Origin: Flammeovirgaceae bacterium SG7u.111
Lineage (GTDB): Bacteria > Bacteroidota > Bacteroidia > Cytophagales > Flammeovirgaceae
DNA: 64,000 nucleotides
Direction of reading: 5' to 3'
NCBI GenBank assembly: GCA_034044135.1
Contig: CP139021.1
Coordinates: 1,937,635 to 2,001,634, forward strand
In this document: piece by piece, positions 28,239-37,800 of the stretch
Numbering within the stretch: position 1 is the first letter of the stretch
How the letters are laid out: every line of letters starts with the position of its first letter
Program-made: the position numbers and the translations under genes
The notes under the pieces: generated by a model
The model's database searches: none
Seen by the model: only the letters and a program-made list of their open reading frames with translations
Told to the model about the DNA's origin: nothing

Positions 28239-29186
28239 ATGAAGAATTTAAGCCTGAGTATTTTTCTTTTGTTGTCACTTGTGCTTTCAGGTTATGCCCA
28301 AAAGGCTAAAAAAGCTAAAATCATAAATGTGGAAGGCAAAGCCGAAGTATTACTTACAGATGCCTATTGCATTGGCGATATCAAGAAAAGGATAGTGGAC
28401 ATGGCAAAAATCAATGCCTTGGAAAATGCATTTGGAAAAGTGATAGTGCAAGGTACTAATACGTACATAGAAAATACAACAACTGGTGAGCGAACGGAGA
28501 CCAATACGAGCATGAATGTGATAGCTAACTCTATGGTGTTGGGGGAGTTTGTAGAAGAGCGCGTGACCAAATTGGAGTGGGTAGTACGCGACGGGCATAC
28601 CAACAGCACGGGAATGGGGCAAGAGCTTTGGTTATTATGTGAAGTGGATGGAAAGGCTAGGGAAATTACAGGTGCTGCCGTTGATTTTGAAGCATATACC
28701 TTGAACTGTAATAATCCTGAAAATTGCCAGACAGAGATTTATAAAAATAATGAGAGACTGTATTTGGATTTCAAAACTCCTGTAGATGGCTATCTCAGTG
28801 TGTTTATTAAAGATTTTGAAGAGGACGTGGTGTACCGGGTTTTTCCGTATTCGGGCATGAAGGGACAGTATGAAAGTGCCGTGCCGGTACGAGCAGACCA
28901 GAATTACATCTTATTTTCCGAGGCTCATCACAAACAGTATTTTCCTGAGCTAAGTACGCGTGTAATGGACCCAGTAGCAGTGCAGACCAACAAAGAACAG
29001 CTTTTCAATAGGCTATTTGTCGTATTTTCCCCAGTGCCTTATAGCAAGCCTATCCTAACTGCACACCCAGAGTGGGGAGGGATCAAGACAGTAGATTTTG
29101 AGAAATTCCAAGAATGGCTGAACAAGAACAAGGGGAAAAACCCCAAGTTCCAGACCAGTAATATCGATATCGTGATTAAGCGATAA
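28239..29186 (+). CDS. Exported protein with LPP20/FlgT-like N-terminus and DUF4384-like C-terminus
   Basis: The start is set at the ATG at 28239, which begins a clear signal peptide (MKNLSLSIFLLLSLVLSGYAQ); an upstream ATG lies within a terminator. This gives 315 residues. Residues about 25-150 (GKAEV, then an Ala/Asn helix and a beta segment ending LWLLCEVDGKA) resemble the LPP20/FlgT N-terminal fold. Residues about 175-300 (LYLDFKTPVDGYLSVFI, VYRVFPYSG) resemble DUF4384, the domain that also ends the C1 protease at 85-1482. It completes the exported run with the CsgG-like, caspase and LPP20-like genes. Confidence 0.65.
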   Translation: MKNLSLSIFLLLSLVLSGYAQKAKKAKIINVEGKAEVLLTDAYCIGDIKKRIVDMAKINALENAFGKVIVQGTNTYIENTTTGERTETNTSMNVIANSMVLGEFVEERVTKLEWVVRDGHTNSTGMGQELWLLCEVDGKAREITGAAVDFEAYTLNCNNPENCQTEIYKNNERLYLDFKTPVDGYLSVFIKDFEEDVVYRVFPYSGMKGQYESAVPVRADQNYILFSEAHHKQYFPELSTRVMDPVAVQTNKEQLFNRLFVVFSPVPYSKPILTAHPEWGGIKTVDFEKFQEWLNKNKGKNPKFQTSNIDIVIKR

Positions 29187-29187
29187 C

Positions 29188-29580
29188 TTAAAAGTTTTGC
29201 TGAGTGATTTCACTCACTTGATTGAGGGAGTTAAAACGGATGTAAAAATTCTTGCTGGCAATGCCGCTTTTTGCACCTTCGCATTGACTCCCTTTTTCTA
29301 TATAGTAAATATAAAATTTCTGACTGCGTTCGTATAATTCCACTTGATCGGGGCTACCCAAAAGCTTTCTAATTTCACCTTCTTGTTTGCCCATCAATTT
29401 CGGACGGATATTTTGGAATTGCTTTACTAATGCGAACCTTTCGTTATTGCAGCCTAACTTGTCATTTTTCCATGTTAGGCTGTCAAATTCCTCTTCCAAG
29501 ACTTGCTTTCCACCGCAAGAAGTCGTCAAGCTACTGAATATGAATAGAATAAAAAATATCAGTGGTTTCTTAGTTTCCAT
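29188..29580 (-). CDS. Small putative lipoprotein, BamE/SmpA-like pattern
   Basis: A 130-residue protein with a lipoprotein signal (FSSLTTSCGG, lipid Cys near residue 22). The middle (about 62-110) reads MGKQEGEIRKLLGSPDQVE followed by a YIYYIEKGSQ strand. This is the short helix-then-beta pattern of the SmpA/BamE/OmlA fold, where a Lys/Glu-rich helix precedes a LLGxPD motif. It is convergent with the gene ending at 29186 (one base apart). Its start overlaps the 3' end of the biotin carboxylase gene by 22 bp, so the two are probably translationally linked. The exact role is unknown. Confidence 0.6.
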   Translation of the reverse strand: METKKPLIFFILFIFSSLTTSCGGKQVLEEEFDSLTWKNDKLGCNNERFALVKQFQNIRPKLMGKQEGEIRKLLGSPDQVELYERSQKFYIYYIEKGSQCEGAKSGIASKNFYIRFNSLNQVSEITQQNF

Positions 29581-31049
29581 TTACTACTGGTTTTTTGTTT
29601 GGCAAGAGGTTCACTTGCCGTAGGTTGTTGGTTTTCGAGCAGAAAATTAACAAAGGCGGCGGCAATTTCCCCTTCTTTTTCCACATAGTTTTTTTTCAAT
29701 GCATTTGCGGAGAAGAAATCTTCAATGAATTTGGTATTATAACCACCTTCTGTAAAACTTGGATGTTCGAAAACAAACCGGCAAAAGTCTAAGGTCGTAC
29801 TGATACCCGTGATGTGATATTCATCTATAACCCTGAGCATCCTTTTTAATGCGCCCTCTCGATTTTGGGCAAAAGTGCATAGTTTGGCTATCATTGGATC
29901 ATAAAATATCGGTATTTCCATTCCCTCTTCGTACCCATCATCTACCCGCACGCCTGGCCCTTGGGGAGTACGGTAGGTGTGTAACGTTCCTGTATCTGGC
30001 AAAAAGCTGTTGGCAGGATCTTCTGCATACACCCTCACCTCAATGGCATGCCCGCTTATTTTTAAGTCCTTTTGTTCAAATGAAAGCTTCTCACCTTGAG
30101 CTATTTTGATTTGCTCTTTCACTAAATCTACCTGTGTAATCAGTTCTGTTACAGGATGTTCTACCTGAAGGCGTGTGTTCATTTCCAAAAAGTAAAAATT
30201 CAGGTCTTTATCTACTACAAATTCTACCGTGCCCGCTCCCTCATAGTTACACGCTTTGGCTACCTCAACCGCATATTTGCCCATTTCGGCTCGCTTTTCT
30301 GCACTAAGCTTGGGCGATGGAGCTTCCTCAATCACCTTTTGGTGTCGGCGTTGGACAGAGCATTCTCTATCAAACAAATGAACCACATTGCCATACTGGT
30401 CTCCCAAAATTTGGAATTCGATGTGGCTAGGTGAAGTCACAAATTTTTCAATAAAAACTAAACCACTTCCAAAAGCAGATTGAGCTTCGGAAATAGCCCG
30501 CTGCATTTGTTCTTCTAGTTCGTTCTCGTTTTCTACAATTCGCATCCCTTTTCCACCTCCGCCAGCACTGGCTTTTATCAAAACAGGATAGCCTATTTTG
30601 TTAGCGATAATTTTCGCTTCTGTTATATCAGAAATAGCATCGGGAGAACCTGGGACAAGAGGCACATTTCGCTTTTTTACCGCTGCTTTCGCCATCAACT
30701 TGTCACCCATAGTTTCTATGGACTCTGGCGATGGACCTATCAGCTTGATATCAGCGGCTTTGAGCTGTCGGGCAAAATCAGCATTTTCCGACAAAAAGCC
30801 GTAGCCAGGATGAACGGCATCTACTTGGGTTGCTTTGCATGCCTCTATTATTTTTTCGATTTTTAGGTAAGATTCAGCAGAAGGCGAAGCTCCTATATGC
30901 ACCGCTTCATCTGCATACCTTACGTGCAAAGCATTCCGGTCTGCATCACTATAGACAGCTACGGTGCCAATGCCCATTTCCTTTGCAGTACGGATGATGC
31001 GTACTGCAATTTCTCCTCTATTAGCGATCAATATTTTTCCGATTTTCAT
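29559..31049 (-). CDS. accC: Biotin carboxylase subunit (acyl-CoA carboxylase type)
   Basis: A cytoplasmic ATP-grasp enzyme that carboxylates biotin on a carrier protein. The start at 31049 gives MKIGKILIANRGEIAVRI, the family norm; an upstream ATG adds five residues only. The result is 496 residues. ATP-grasp motifs are intact: SAGGGGKGMRIV (about 163-174), HLFDRECSVQRRHQKVIEEAP and EMNTRLQVEHPVTE. The tail after about 450 is an extra segment of about 45 residues, ending in a basic stretch. No biotin carrier or carboxyltransferase gene is adjacent, so its acyl-CoA substrate is unclear. Confidence 0.9.
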   Translation of the reverse strand: MKIGKILIANRGEIAVRIIRTAKEMGIGTVAVYSDADRNALHVRYADEAVHIGASPSAESYLKIEKIIEACKATQVDAVHPGYGFLSENADFARQLKAADIKLIGPSPESIETMGDKLMAKAAVKKRNVPLVPGSPDAISDITEAKIIANKIGYPVLIKASAGGGGKGMRIVENENELEEQMQRAISEAQSAFGSGLVFIEKFVTSPSHIEFQILGDQYGNVVHLFDRECSVQRRHQKVIEEAPSPKLSAEKRAEMGKYAVEVAKACNYEGAGTVEFVVDKDLNFYFLEMNTRLQVEHPVTELITQVDLVKEQIKIAQGEKLSFEQKDLKISGHAIEVRVYAEDPANSFLPDTGTLHTYRTPQGPGVRVDDGYEEGMEIPIFYDPMIAKLCTFAQNREGALKRMLRVIDEYHITGISTTLDFCRFVFEHPSFTEGGYNTKFIEDFFSANALKKNYVEKEGEIAAAFVNFLLENQQPTASEPLAKQKTSSKWKLRNH

Positions 31050-31141
31050 ATTATTAAAATTCATGCATTCGCAAAATGTTTAGCTTAACACAAACTATTT
31101 TCACACTAACAACTTCTTATCAAGTTGATGTGTCTTTTTGA

Positions 31142-33340
31142 ATGAAAACTATGAGCATTAAAATGAACAAATTCTTACTTGTACTACTGATTTTTTTTGG
31201 GACTGATGTATTAGGTCAACAGTTTGCATTTGAGCACCACGATTCGGTGAAAGTGCTAAGGGATGGTAAGGAATTGTCACTTGTAGGAGGAGGTGGTACT
31301 AATTCTGCTCAGTTCAATACCATAGACCTAAATGCTGACGGAGTAGAAGATTTGGTGGTTTTTGATAGAACCAATGACAAAGTAAGCACATTTTTGGCGG
31401 TAAATAATCAGTATAAATATGCCCCTGATTATGAAATCCTATTCCCTCAAGACCTAACTTTTTGGATGTTGTTGAGGGACTTTGATGGGGATGGCAAGAA
31501 AGATATTTTCACCTCTAGCACAAGCGGAATATCTGTTTATAAAAATATGGCTGCTGGAACAGCCTCTCCAAAATGGGAGCTATTTAAGGAAACGCTTAGC
31601 ACCTTTGGCTTTTCGGGTAGGCTGATCAATCTCAAAGTAGATGTAACAGATATTCCGGCTATTAGCGACATAGATGGTGATGGTGACTTAGATGTGTTGA
31701 ATTTCAAACCGTTGTTTGGAGGCACTGTTGAGTTTCATCAGAACATGAGCATGGAAAGGTACGGGAGTGTAGATAGTTTAGAGTTTGATAAAATCACAGA
31801 TAGATGGGGTGATTTTGAGGAATGCGGGACGTGTAATACGTATATTTTCAACCAATCGGCAGCTTGCCGTACTAAGGCAGAAACACATGCAGGTTCAGCT
31901 ATTCTAGCCCTCGATCTGAATGGCGATGGCGATAAAGAAATGTTGTTGGGTGAAATCACTTGTGAGAACTTGGTGTTGCTCATGAATGAAGGAACTGTTG
32001 CCGAGGCAAAGTTTAATGCTGTTATTTCTTCATGGCCAGCATCTAACCCCATCGATATGTTTGTATTTCCCGCAGCTTTCCACGAAGACCTCGATTTTGA
32101 TGGAAAAAAAGACTTGGTAGTCAGCCCAAATCTTTTCACCAATGAGGCAGATATGGTCAATTTTTACACTTCCAATTGGTATTACAAAAATACGGGGACA
32201 GTGGAGAATCCTGAATTTACCTTTGTCCAAAATGATTTTCTACAATCGGAAATGCTCGATTTTGGAGAGTATGCAGTGCCTGCTTTTGTAGATTACGACC
32301 AAGATGGAGACTACGATATGTTTGTGGGAAATAGAGGAAAAGTTGTAGGGGGGGAGTTTTTTGCAACTATCTCACATTTTGAAAACACAGGTGATAACGA
32401 CTTGCCCATTTTCGAGCTTGTGAATGATGATTTTGCCCAGCTTTCTGATCAGGAGTTGGTGAGTATAAAGCCATCATTCGCTGACCTTAACGGCGACGGA
32501 AGAGCCGATTTGTATTTTTCTGCAAGACCATATACTGCTCGGGAATCTGCCATTTACTACCTGCTTGCCACCGGCAGTAGCCCTTTGGTATTTGATGGAA
32601 ATCTTCAGCAATTCTCTATCAGCATTGAGCCTTCGGACGAGCCCTTGTTTTTTGATGTGGATGAAGATGGAGACATGGATTTATTATTGGGCAAAGAGAA
32701 AGGTGCATCGCTTCATTATTATGAGAATCTTGGTGATGATGTATTCGAGCAAAAAAGTATCGCTTTGGGAGGAATAGGTTTCGATTCCAAAAATAGAGAA
32801 CTGAGCATAGAAATAGCCGATATTCTTCGCGATGGAAAGCCGGAACTTATTACAGGAGATTTTACTGGTAGGCTTACTATTTATCCAGATTTTCAGGAGC
32901 AACTTGCACTTGCTGCTGATACACTTATACCTAGCGATGAAATGGTCTATAATTCCATCACCAAACAATATACATCACCTTATTTTGGACAGCGTTTTTT
33001 TCCAGCTGCTTTGGGTAGTAATTTGGTATTAGGATCGGTCAATGGAGGGCTACATTTCCTGAAGAGCACCCAAGTAGTTAGTGGGATAGAAGATGGACAA
33101 ATTGAGCTAGCAGTAGTCCTTTATCCCAACCCAGCTGCCGATGAAGTGTACATTAGCTCTTCTCAGCCTTTCAATGTTAAAGTGTTCAATATTCTTGGGG
33201 AACAAATTGCCAATTTGGGGATGGTTTCTCCTATTAAAGACTTCAAGATTGATACTAAAAAATGGGAAGATGGACTATATATAATCAGGTTAGTTGGCAA
33301 AGAAGGGTATATGTCTAAGAAGGTGATTATAAAACATTGA
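31142..33340 (+). CDS. Secreted FG-GAP/VCBS repeat protein with T9SS sorting domain
   Basis: A 732-residue protein with a signal peptide ending near residue 28 (VLGQ); Met8 at 31163 is an alternative start. The body (about 45-640) has repeated FG-GAP-like calcium-binding loops such as DFDGDGKKDI, DIDGDGDLDV, DLNGDGDKEM, DYDQDGDYDM and DVDEDGDMDL, a beta-propeller pattern. The last 75 residues are a type A T9SS sorting domain: VLYPNPAADEVYI, then VFNILGEQI and a GLYIIRLVGKEG...KKVIIKH end. It is therefore a probable cargo of the type IX secretion system, released or surface-attached. Confidence 0.9.
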   Translation: MKTMSIKMNKFLLVLLIFFGTDVLGQQFAFEHHDSVKVLRDGKELSLVGGGGTNSAQFNTIDLNADGVEDLVVFDRTNDKVSTFLAVNNQYKYAPDYEILFPQDLTFWMLLRDFDGDGKKDIFTSSTSGISVYKNMAAGTASPKWELFKETLSTFGFSGRLINLKVDVTDIPAISDIDGDGDLDVLNFKPLFGGTVEFHQNMSMERYGSVDSLEFDKITDRWGDFEECGTCNTYIFNQSAACRTKAETHAGSAILALDLNGDGDKEMLLGEITCENLVLLMNEGTVAEAKFNAVISSWPASNPIDMFVFPAAFHEDLDFDGKKDLVVSPNLFTNEADMVNFYTSNWYYKNTGTVENPEFTFVQNDFLQSEMLDFGEYAVPAFVDYDQDGDYDMFVGNRGKVVGGEFFATISHFENTGDNDLPIFELVNDDFAQLSDQELVSIKPSFADLNGDGRADLYFSARPYTARESAIYYLLATGSSPLVFDGNLQQFSISIEPSDEPLFFDVDEDGDMDLLLGKEKGASLHYYENLGDDVFEQKSIALGGIGFDSKNRELSIEIADILRDGKPELITGDFTGRLTIYPDFQEQLALAADTLIPSDEMVYNSITKQYTSPYFGQRFFPAALGSNLVLGSVNGGLHFLKSTQVVSGIEDGQIELAVVLYPNPAADEVYISSSQPFNVKVFNILGEQIANLGMVSPIKDFKIDTKKWEDGLYIIRLVGKEGYMSKKVIIKH

Positions 33341-34049
33341 GTACTTTTGTTTTTTTATTGTTTTTGATAAAAATGGCAACTGTATAATGAATTGTATCGT
33401 AATTTATTTTGGGCATTAAGTGTTATTAGCATTTCAAACAGTGTCAATATTTTGAAATACGATGTTTTTTGATTCTTTTTACTTCTGTAAAGAGAATGTT
33501 TGTATTAATATAATACTATGTAGAAATAGTTTGTCTGTTCTACATTAGTTAAGAATGGTATTTGCATAAGTTTAGCTAAAAAGAGTCTGCAAGTAATAAA
33601 TCATTAAACTGTTTTCTGTTTGTGATACCAATAATAAATAACCACACCAATTAGCTTCTACCATTCGGTAATTCTTTTACTAACATAACTGGATATAAAT
33701 AATACACTATTTCAACTAGGGTAAGACTTTTCTTTTTATACAGTCCTAAAGGTTATAGAAATTCCTTAATTGATTTTCAGATTTCCTTTATAGATGGCTT
33801 GGGTACAAGGGTGCTTGGTATAATTGGATTCGTTCGAAATAATAGTCACTTGTGCTGACCTAAGCGTTACCTGACATTAAGAATAAGAAACTATTAATTA
33901 TTAGAATCCGAAGTGCATAAGAAGAGAATAATCTACTTTTTCATAAAAAAAATACAAAAAATTAAACATTGTTATATACTAGATCAATAATTCTGGCGTG
34001 TAACAGATACTAAATTGTGTAACTCATAGCATATCTAACCTAACTTATC
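33341..34049 (+). other. AT-rich intergenic region, no gene seen
   Basis: About 710 bp between the T9SS cargo and the NUMOD4/HNH-like gene. I see no ORF of coding character, no RNA gene and no strong terminator. Confidence 0.5.
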
Positions 34050-34613
34050 ATGATGATTAAAGAACAATGGGTCCAAATCGACTTCAGTGATCCTTTTTTT
34101 GAGGTAAAAGTTCAAAATGTAAAATCTGAATACGAAGTATCGAGCTGGGGTCGAGCTAAAAAAGACGGCGAACTTATCGCAGGTTCTACCGTAAATGGCT
34201 ACAAATTTATCCGAGTATACCTCGGTTACTGCAAGGAGCGCAAACGAGGCATGGAAAAAAGGCTTCCCCTACACCGTGTAGTTGCCTACTATTTTGTGAC
34301 CAACGATGATCCCGATTACAAAAACTATGTCTCATTCAGAGATAACGATTCTCTAAATTGCCAAGCTCGAAATTTACAATGGATCCCTCATAGCGAAGCT
34401 AGCCGTAAAGGATATGAAAGCGCCGTAGCAAGGGGTACATGGAAAGGCGATAGTCCTTTGAGAAAACATGTGAAGCTTAACAAAGAAAAAGTAAAGATCA
34501 TACGTGAAAGACATTCCAAGGGTGTCGCCCCCAAAAGGTTAGCCCAGCAGTTTGGTGTTTCTACCATGCAAATTTCAAGAGTAGTAAACCATGTAGACTG
34601 GAAAAACGCATAA
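34050..34613 (+). CDS. NUMOD4 / degenerate HNH protein with C-terminal HTH
   Basis: A 187-residue protein. Residues about 1-60 resemble NUMOD4 (WVQIDFSDPFFEV...YEVSSWGRAKK), a DNA-binding segment of homing endonucleases. Residues about 70-118 align with an HNH nuclease module (LPLHRVVAYYF ... ARNLQWIPHSEA). The central metal and catalytic residues, normally an Asn-His followed by Asp-Gly, are replaced (NYVSFRDND), so nuclease activity is doubtful. Residues about 145-185 form a helix-turn-helix (APKRLAQQFGVSTMQISRVVN). It may act as a DNA-binding regulator derived from a homing nuclease. Confidence 0.75.
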   Translation: MMIKEQWVQIDFSDPFFEVKVQNVKSEYEVSSWGRAKKDGELIAGSTVNGYKFIRVYLGYCKERKRGMEKRLPLHRVVAYYFVTNDDPDYKNYVSFRDNDSLNCQARNLQWIPHSEASRKGYESAVARGTWKGDSPLRKHVKLNKEKVKIIRERHSKGVAPKRLAQQFGVSTMQISRVVNHVDWKNA

Positions 34614-34638
34614 AAATATATAATTGGATTTCTTCTAA

Positions 34639-34672
34639 AAACTGTGACTAACATTGGTCACAGTTTTTTTTG
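34639..34672 (+). terminator. Terminator after the NUMOD4/HNH-like gene
   Basis: A stem (AACTGTGAC / GTCACAGTT) with an 8-nt loop, followed by eight T. Confidence 0.88.
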
Positions 34673-34802
34673 TTTTCAAAAACTTAAAACTTTCCTATAA
34701 CACATGATATAAGATTTGGTCTCATAATAGGGCAAATACTTCTTTTGATATCTATAGGATTTAATGTTAAATTGGTAAAAAAAGTTTAGGATTTAACATT
34801 TT

Positions 34803-37800
34803 ATGTTCTTGAGGAAAAATGAGGATTTATACCGCCAGTTAGTTGAGCACTCATCAGATGTGCTTTGGTTGTATGACGTGGAAATAGAACGTTTTATGTA
34901 TGTAAGTCCTTCTATTTTTGAATTATTAGGGTTTACACAAGAGGAATATCTGAGTTTATCAATTACCGAAATTGTAAGTCCTGAGTCTATCAACGATTTG
35001 CGTAAGGCATTTGCTAATTGTTTGGCAGAGTTTTCGGCTACGGGATTAGCTCAAAAACATCTGTTAGGATTAGTTTTTTTAGATAAAAAAGGACAGAAAG
35101 TAATTGTTGAAATAGAATTTTCTAGTAAAGAAGATCTGTTAACGCAGAAGGTAGAAATAGTGGGGTCTACCCGTGCAGTTACACTTGAGAAAGAATCAGA
35201 AAAAGAGCTGCGAAATACTGAGTTTCTAGCTGAAGAAGCTTATAACCTGACTAAGATAGGACTTTGGGAATACTTGGCTGATGATCAAGTTTTTAATGCT
35301 TCTCCCGAATGGTTACAAATCTATGGGTTCCAAAAAGAGAGGTTTGATGGTACAATTGAAGCAATTTTAGCTATGATCCATCCTGAGGATAGGGAGCGAG
35401 TTTTAGCCCAAACCCAAGAGGCATATACAAAAAATCGACCTAGTCCTTCAACTTTCAGGATTATCACTCCTAGTGGCGAACTTAAATACTTGAGAAGTGT
35501 CGGTAAAATGGAGTTTAACGATCAAGGCGATTTGGTCAAGAACATTGGTTTCGTGCAAGATATTACCGAGCAAATGCTTGATAAGATAGGGCTTCAGGAA
35601 AAGTATGAGGAATATGAATCGCTAAATGATGAGCTTCAGTGTAAAAATGATGAGCTTTTAGCTGTTCAGCGAGAACTGGAAAATACCAATTTTGTGCTTT
35701 CTACTAGAGAAGAGCAACTACTAAATGCAAATAAAGAGTTGGTTGAGTCCAATGAAAGGCTTGCAAAAGCGGTAAACGAAGCGAAGAAAACTGAACAAAA
35801 CCTTGCAATTGCCCAGAGTTTGGCCAAAGTAGGTAGTTATGAATTGGATGTTGCTAACGATATCTGGCTTGGGTCTAAAGAATTTTGTAGGATTTTTGGT
35901 TTTGACTACGGCGCTGAATATAGGTTAGATGATTTCTATAACTGTATTCACCCAGATGACCTGGAGTATGTGAAAGAAGGGTATGAGAAGGCAATTGATG
36001 GCGAAAAAAACTTTGTGTTTGAATATAGGGCATTTCGTAGAGGTACAGGTGAAGAACTCTTTATAAGTTCTGTGGGGCAAATAGTATACGATAAAATGGG
36101 TAGGGCATCCAAGGTGCTTGGTACAAAGCAAGATATGACCGAACAGAAGTTGATAGAAAAAGAGCTGGAGCAAACTCAAATGCAGTATACAGATTTTATC
36201 AATTATTCAAATGATGCTGTCGCCTATTGGAAAGTTCCTGAAGGGTTTAGGATAGATTGGCCTTTGAGGAAGCAGATATACATGTTGTACGAAGTTGAAC
36301 TTCTGGATTGTAATAGGGCATTTTGGGCAAATTTCGGAAGGTGCAGCAAAGAAGAGCTAATAGGGAAAAAATATATTGATCTGGTAAAAAAGAGAATCTA
36401 TGACGAGAATTTTTCAAAGTTTATTAAAGGTGATTATAGTTTAAATAATGCAAAGGTGCATGTGACCTTTGCTGACAATAAAGAGTACTTCGGGTTGGAT
36501 AATTGGTATGGAGTGACTTCCAATGGGTTGCTTACCCATTTTTGGGCGACTTCAAAAAATATAACAGAACAAAAGCTAGCTGAACAGAAACTCCTATTTC
36601 AAGAACAGTCAATCAGGAAAATTATAGTAGAAACTTCGGTTGAGAAGGGCAAGGGGTATTTCGATAAACTTGTTTTACTTCTCAATGAAATCATTCAAGC
36701 TGATTATACATTTATAGGAAAACTTACGGGGGAAAGGTTTATCGACACAATTGCTTTGTGTAATAAAGATAAGATAATGGAGAATCTTACGTACGATCTA
36801 AAAAACACTCCTTGTGACAATGTATTGGATGATTTGCGATCATGTGTCTTTCCTGATAATGTAACTAGTTTGTATCCTGATGATCAACTGTTGGTTGATA
36901 TGGAAATAGAAGGATATACTGGAGTGTCCATCTTTAATAAAGAAAATAAACCTATTGGTATTTTAGTATCGCTTTTTAAAAAGACGATCGATGACACAAA
37001 TTTTATAGCGTCTCTATTAGAGCTATTTGCTGTGAATATAGGTACGGAGTTGGAGCGAATGGAAGTTGAAGAGTCGCTCAAAACCAGTGAGGAAAGGCTT
37101 AGAAATTATTTTAACTTGGGCTTAGTAGGCATGTCTATTACCGCTCCCGATAAAACATGGATTGAGTTTAATGATACGCTCCATGAAATGTTGGGATATA
37201 CCCGTGAAGAGTTTATGGAGCTTAATTGGGAAGCATTGATTCATCCCGATGAAAAAGCTAAAATGCAGTACTACAACAGAGCCTCAAGAGGAGAAATAGA
37301 TAGTTTCGATATAGAGCGGCGGTTTGTCCATAAAGATGGAAGTACGATTTATACTGAGGTGTCAACGAGTGCTGTTCGGAATGAAGCAGGAGAAGTGGAA
37401 TATGTGATCGGCTTAGTTCATGATGTTACTGAACTTAAAAAATCTACCCAGGCATTGGTAGAAAATGAAGAGAAACTCAAAACTCTATTTGGGGCAATGA
37501 CCGATATTGTATCCTTATATGAGTTGGTTTATAATGATCAAGGAGAGGTAATAGATTATAGGCTGATCGATTGTAATGATGCATTTATAAATAGTCTGCA
37601 TTTGGGTGATAAAGATCCGAAAGGCGAGTTGGTTACAGAATTGCACGGTTTGGAAAAACCTTCACATATAGAAGAATATAGCCGTGTAGCCTTAACGGGT
37701 GAAAGCTATAATTACACCATTTTTTATGAAGCAATTGCAAGGCACTTTATAGTTTCGGTCGTTTCACCTAAAAGGGAGCAATTTGCCATAGTGGCCAAGG

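Noticed and set aside
24850-29186. Interpretation as a curli (csg) operon
   Set aside because: No CsgA/CsgB-like repeat proteins, CsgE or CsgF are present; only the CsgG-like fold is shared.
13518-33685. Shared TTTACTAACATAAC near 13520 and 33680
   Set aside because: A 14-bp AT-rich match is expected by chance in a window of this size, and the flanks do not align.
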